Of a stretch of DNA of 30,194 nucleotides, positions 30,099 to 30,194 are shown in pieces. The translations under genes and the position numbers were made by a program. The stretch spans positions 1-30,194 of the IMG/VR virus record IMGVR_UViG_3300042981_000067; one strand, given 5' to 3'. Below the pieces are notes generated by a model. It worked only from the letters and a program-made list of their open reading frames with translations, was not told the DNA's origin and did no database searches. This DNA is from a virus. The stretch's first letter is position 1; every line of letters begins with the position of its first letter.

Positions 30099-30194
30099 AT
30101 GTCATTAGATAAAGCTATCAAATCGGGTAAAGAGTGGAGGAAAGAGAAGCGAAGGGGATGTGGTTATCATTGTTCGTGGTGTTTATCCAATCGG
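30099..30194 (+). CDS. Small Cys-containing phage protein (partial, cut by window end)
   Basis: The frame starts after AGGAGGA at 30099 and is open to the edge: MSLDKAIKSGKEWRKEKRRG then CGYHCSWCLSNR. Short phage proteins with MSLDKAIxxGKExRK followed by a C-x-x-C tail are common and probably bind zinc. Function unknown. Confidence 0.65.
   Translation, partial: MSLDKAIKSGKEWRKEKRRGCGYHCSWCLSNR

Noticed and set aside
1-30194. UGA reassigned to a sense codon in the host
   Set aside because: The ardA gene ends at TGA exactly at the family's usual end, and several minus-strand genes use TGA in ATGA overlaps. The RusA codon and the lack of plus-strand TGA stops are noted separately, but reassignment is not the simplest reading.
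1-30194. tRNA genes or a CRISPR array
   Set aside because: No cloverleaf with a T-loop signature and no regularly spaced repeats were found; the hairpins at 19.3-19.9 kb do not form tRNA.

Overview
The window is part of a tailed double-stranded DNA bacteriophage (or prophage) genome, most likely with a short-tailed, podovirus-like virion. The grounds are an N4-gp56-type major capsid protein, followed by an adaptor-like protein, a large nozzle-like tail protein, three successive probable ejection proteins and a beta-helix tailspike. Two small proteins with Sec or lipoprotein signals suggest a diderm (Gram-negative type) host, but the host cannot be named from this sequence. Portal, large terminase and an endolysin are not visible; the first two probably lie just outside the window.

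Layout. (1) 1-16.9 kb, plus strand: late virion operon with tightly coupled genes, many sharing a TAATG stop/start. It holds the 3' end of a gene before the capsid gene, the capsid protein, two related FCCH-like module proteins, adaptor, nozzle, ejection proteins, tailspike, repeat-bearing tail fibre and three tiny Lys-rich proteins. It ends at a strong terminator at 16.9 kb. One minus-strand gene for an exported protein (14935-15204) sits inside the tail genes like a moron. (2) 16.9-18.9 kb, minus strand: early recombination operon with two mini membrane proteins, a PD-(D/E)XK exonuclease, a CxxC mini-protein, a RecT annealing protein and an overlapping small lipoprotein. (3) 19-25.1 kb, plus strand: replication module with a small protein between two hairpin-rich regions, a replication initiator-like protein carrying four 15-bp iterons followed by AT-rich DNA, a TOPRIM-helicase, an excisionase-like HTH protein, a SpoVG-like protein with an SSB-like acidic tip, small proteins, an RNA ligase, a RusA-like resolvase and an AT-hook protein. 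(4) 25.1-28.7 kb, minus strand: accessory/lysogeny-like module with a serine recombinase, a holin-like membrane protein, unknowns, ArdA antirestriction protein, an XRE repressor and a run of overlapping mini-genes. (5) 28.7-30.2 kb, plus strand: an operator-rich control region, a small-terminase-like protein, a 336-bp non-coding stretch and small early-type proteins.

Most notable observation: the RNA ligase gene is readable only with a +1 frameshift, and the crossing point carries the same geometry as the programmed frameshift of bacterial prfB (release factor 2): an SD-like AAGGAG, three bases, then CTT TGA C. The adjacent RusA-like gene has an in-frame TGA, while none of the other plus-strand genes ends in TGA. 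Second, a palindrome close to CTGGAAATTCAG occurs at four sites upstream of three minus-strand operons, twice overlapping a -35-like TTGAYT, which suggests one repressor controlling a phage regulon. Third, there are lambda-ori-like iterons in the initiator gene.
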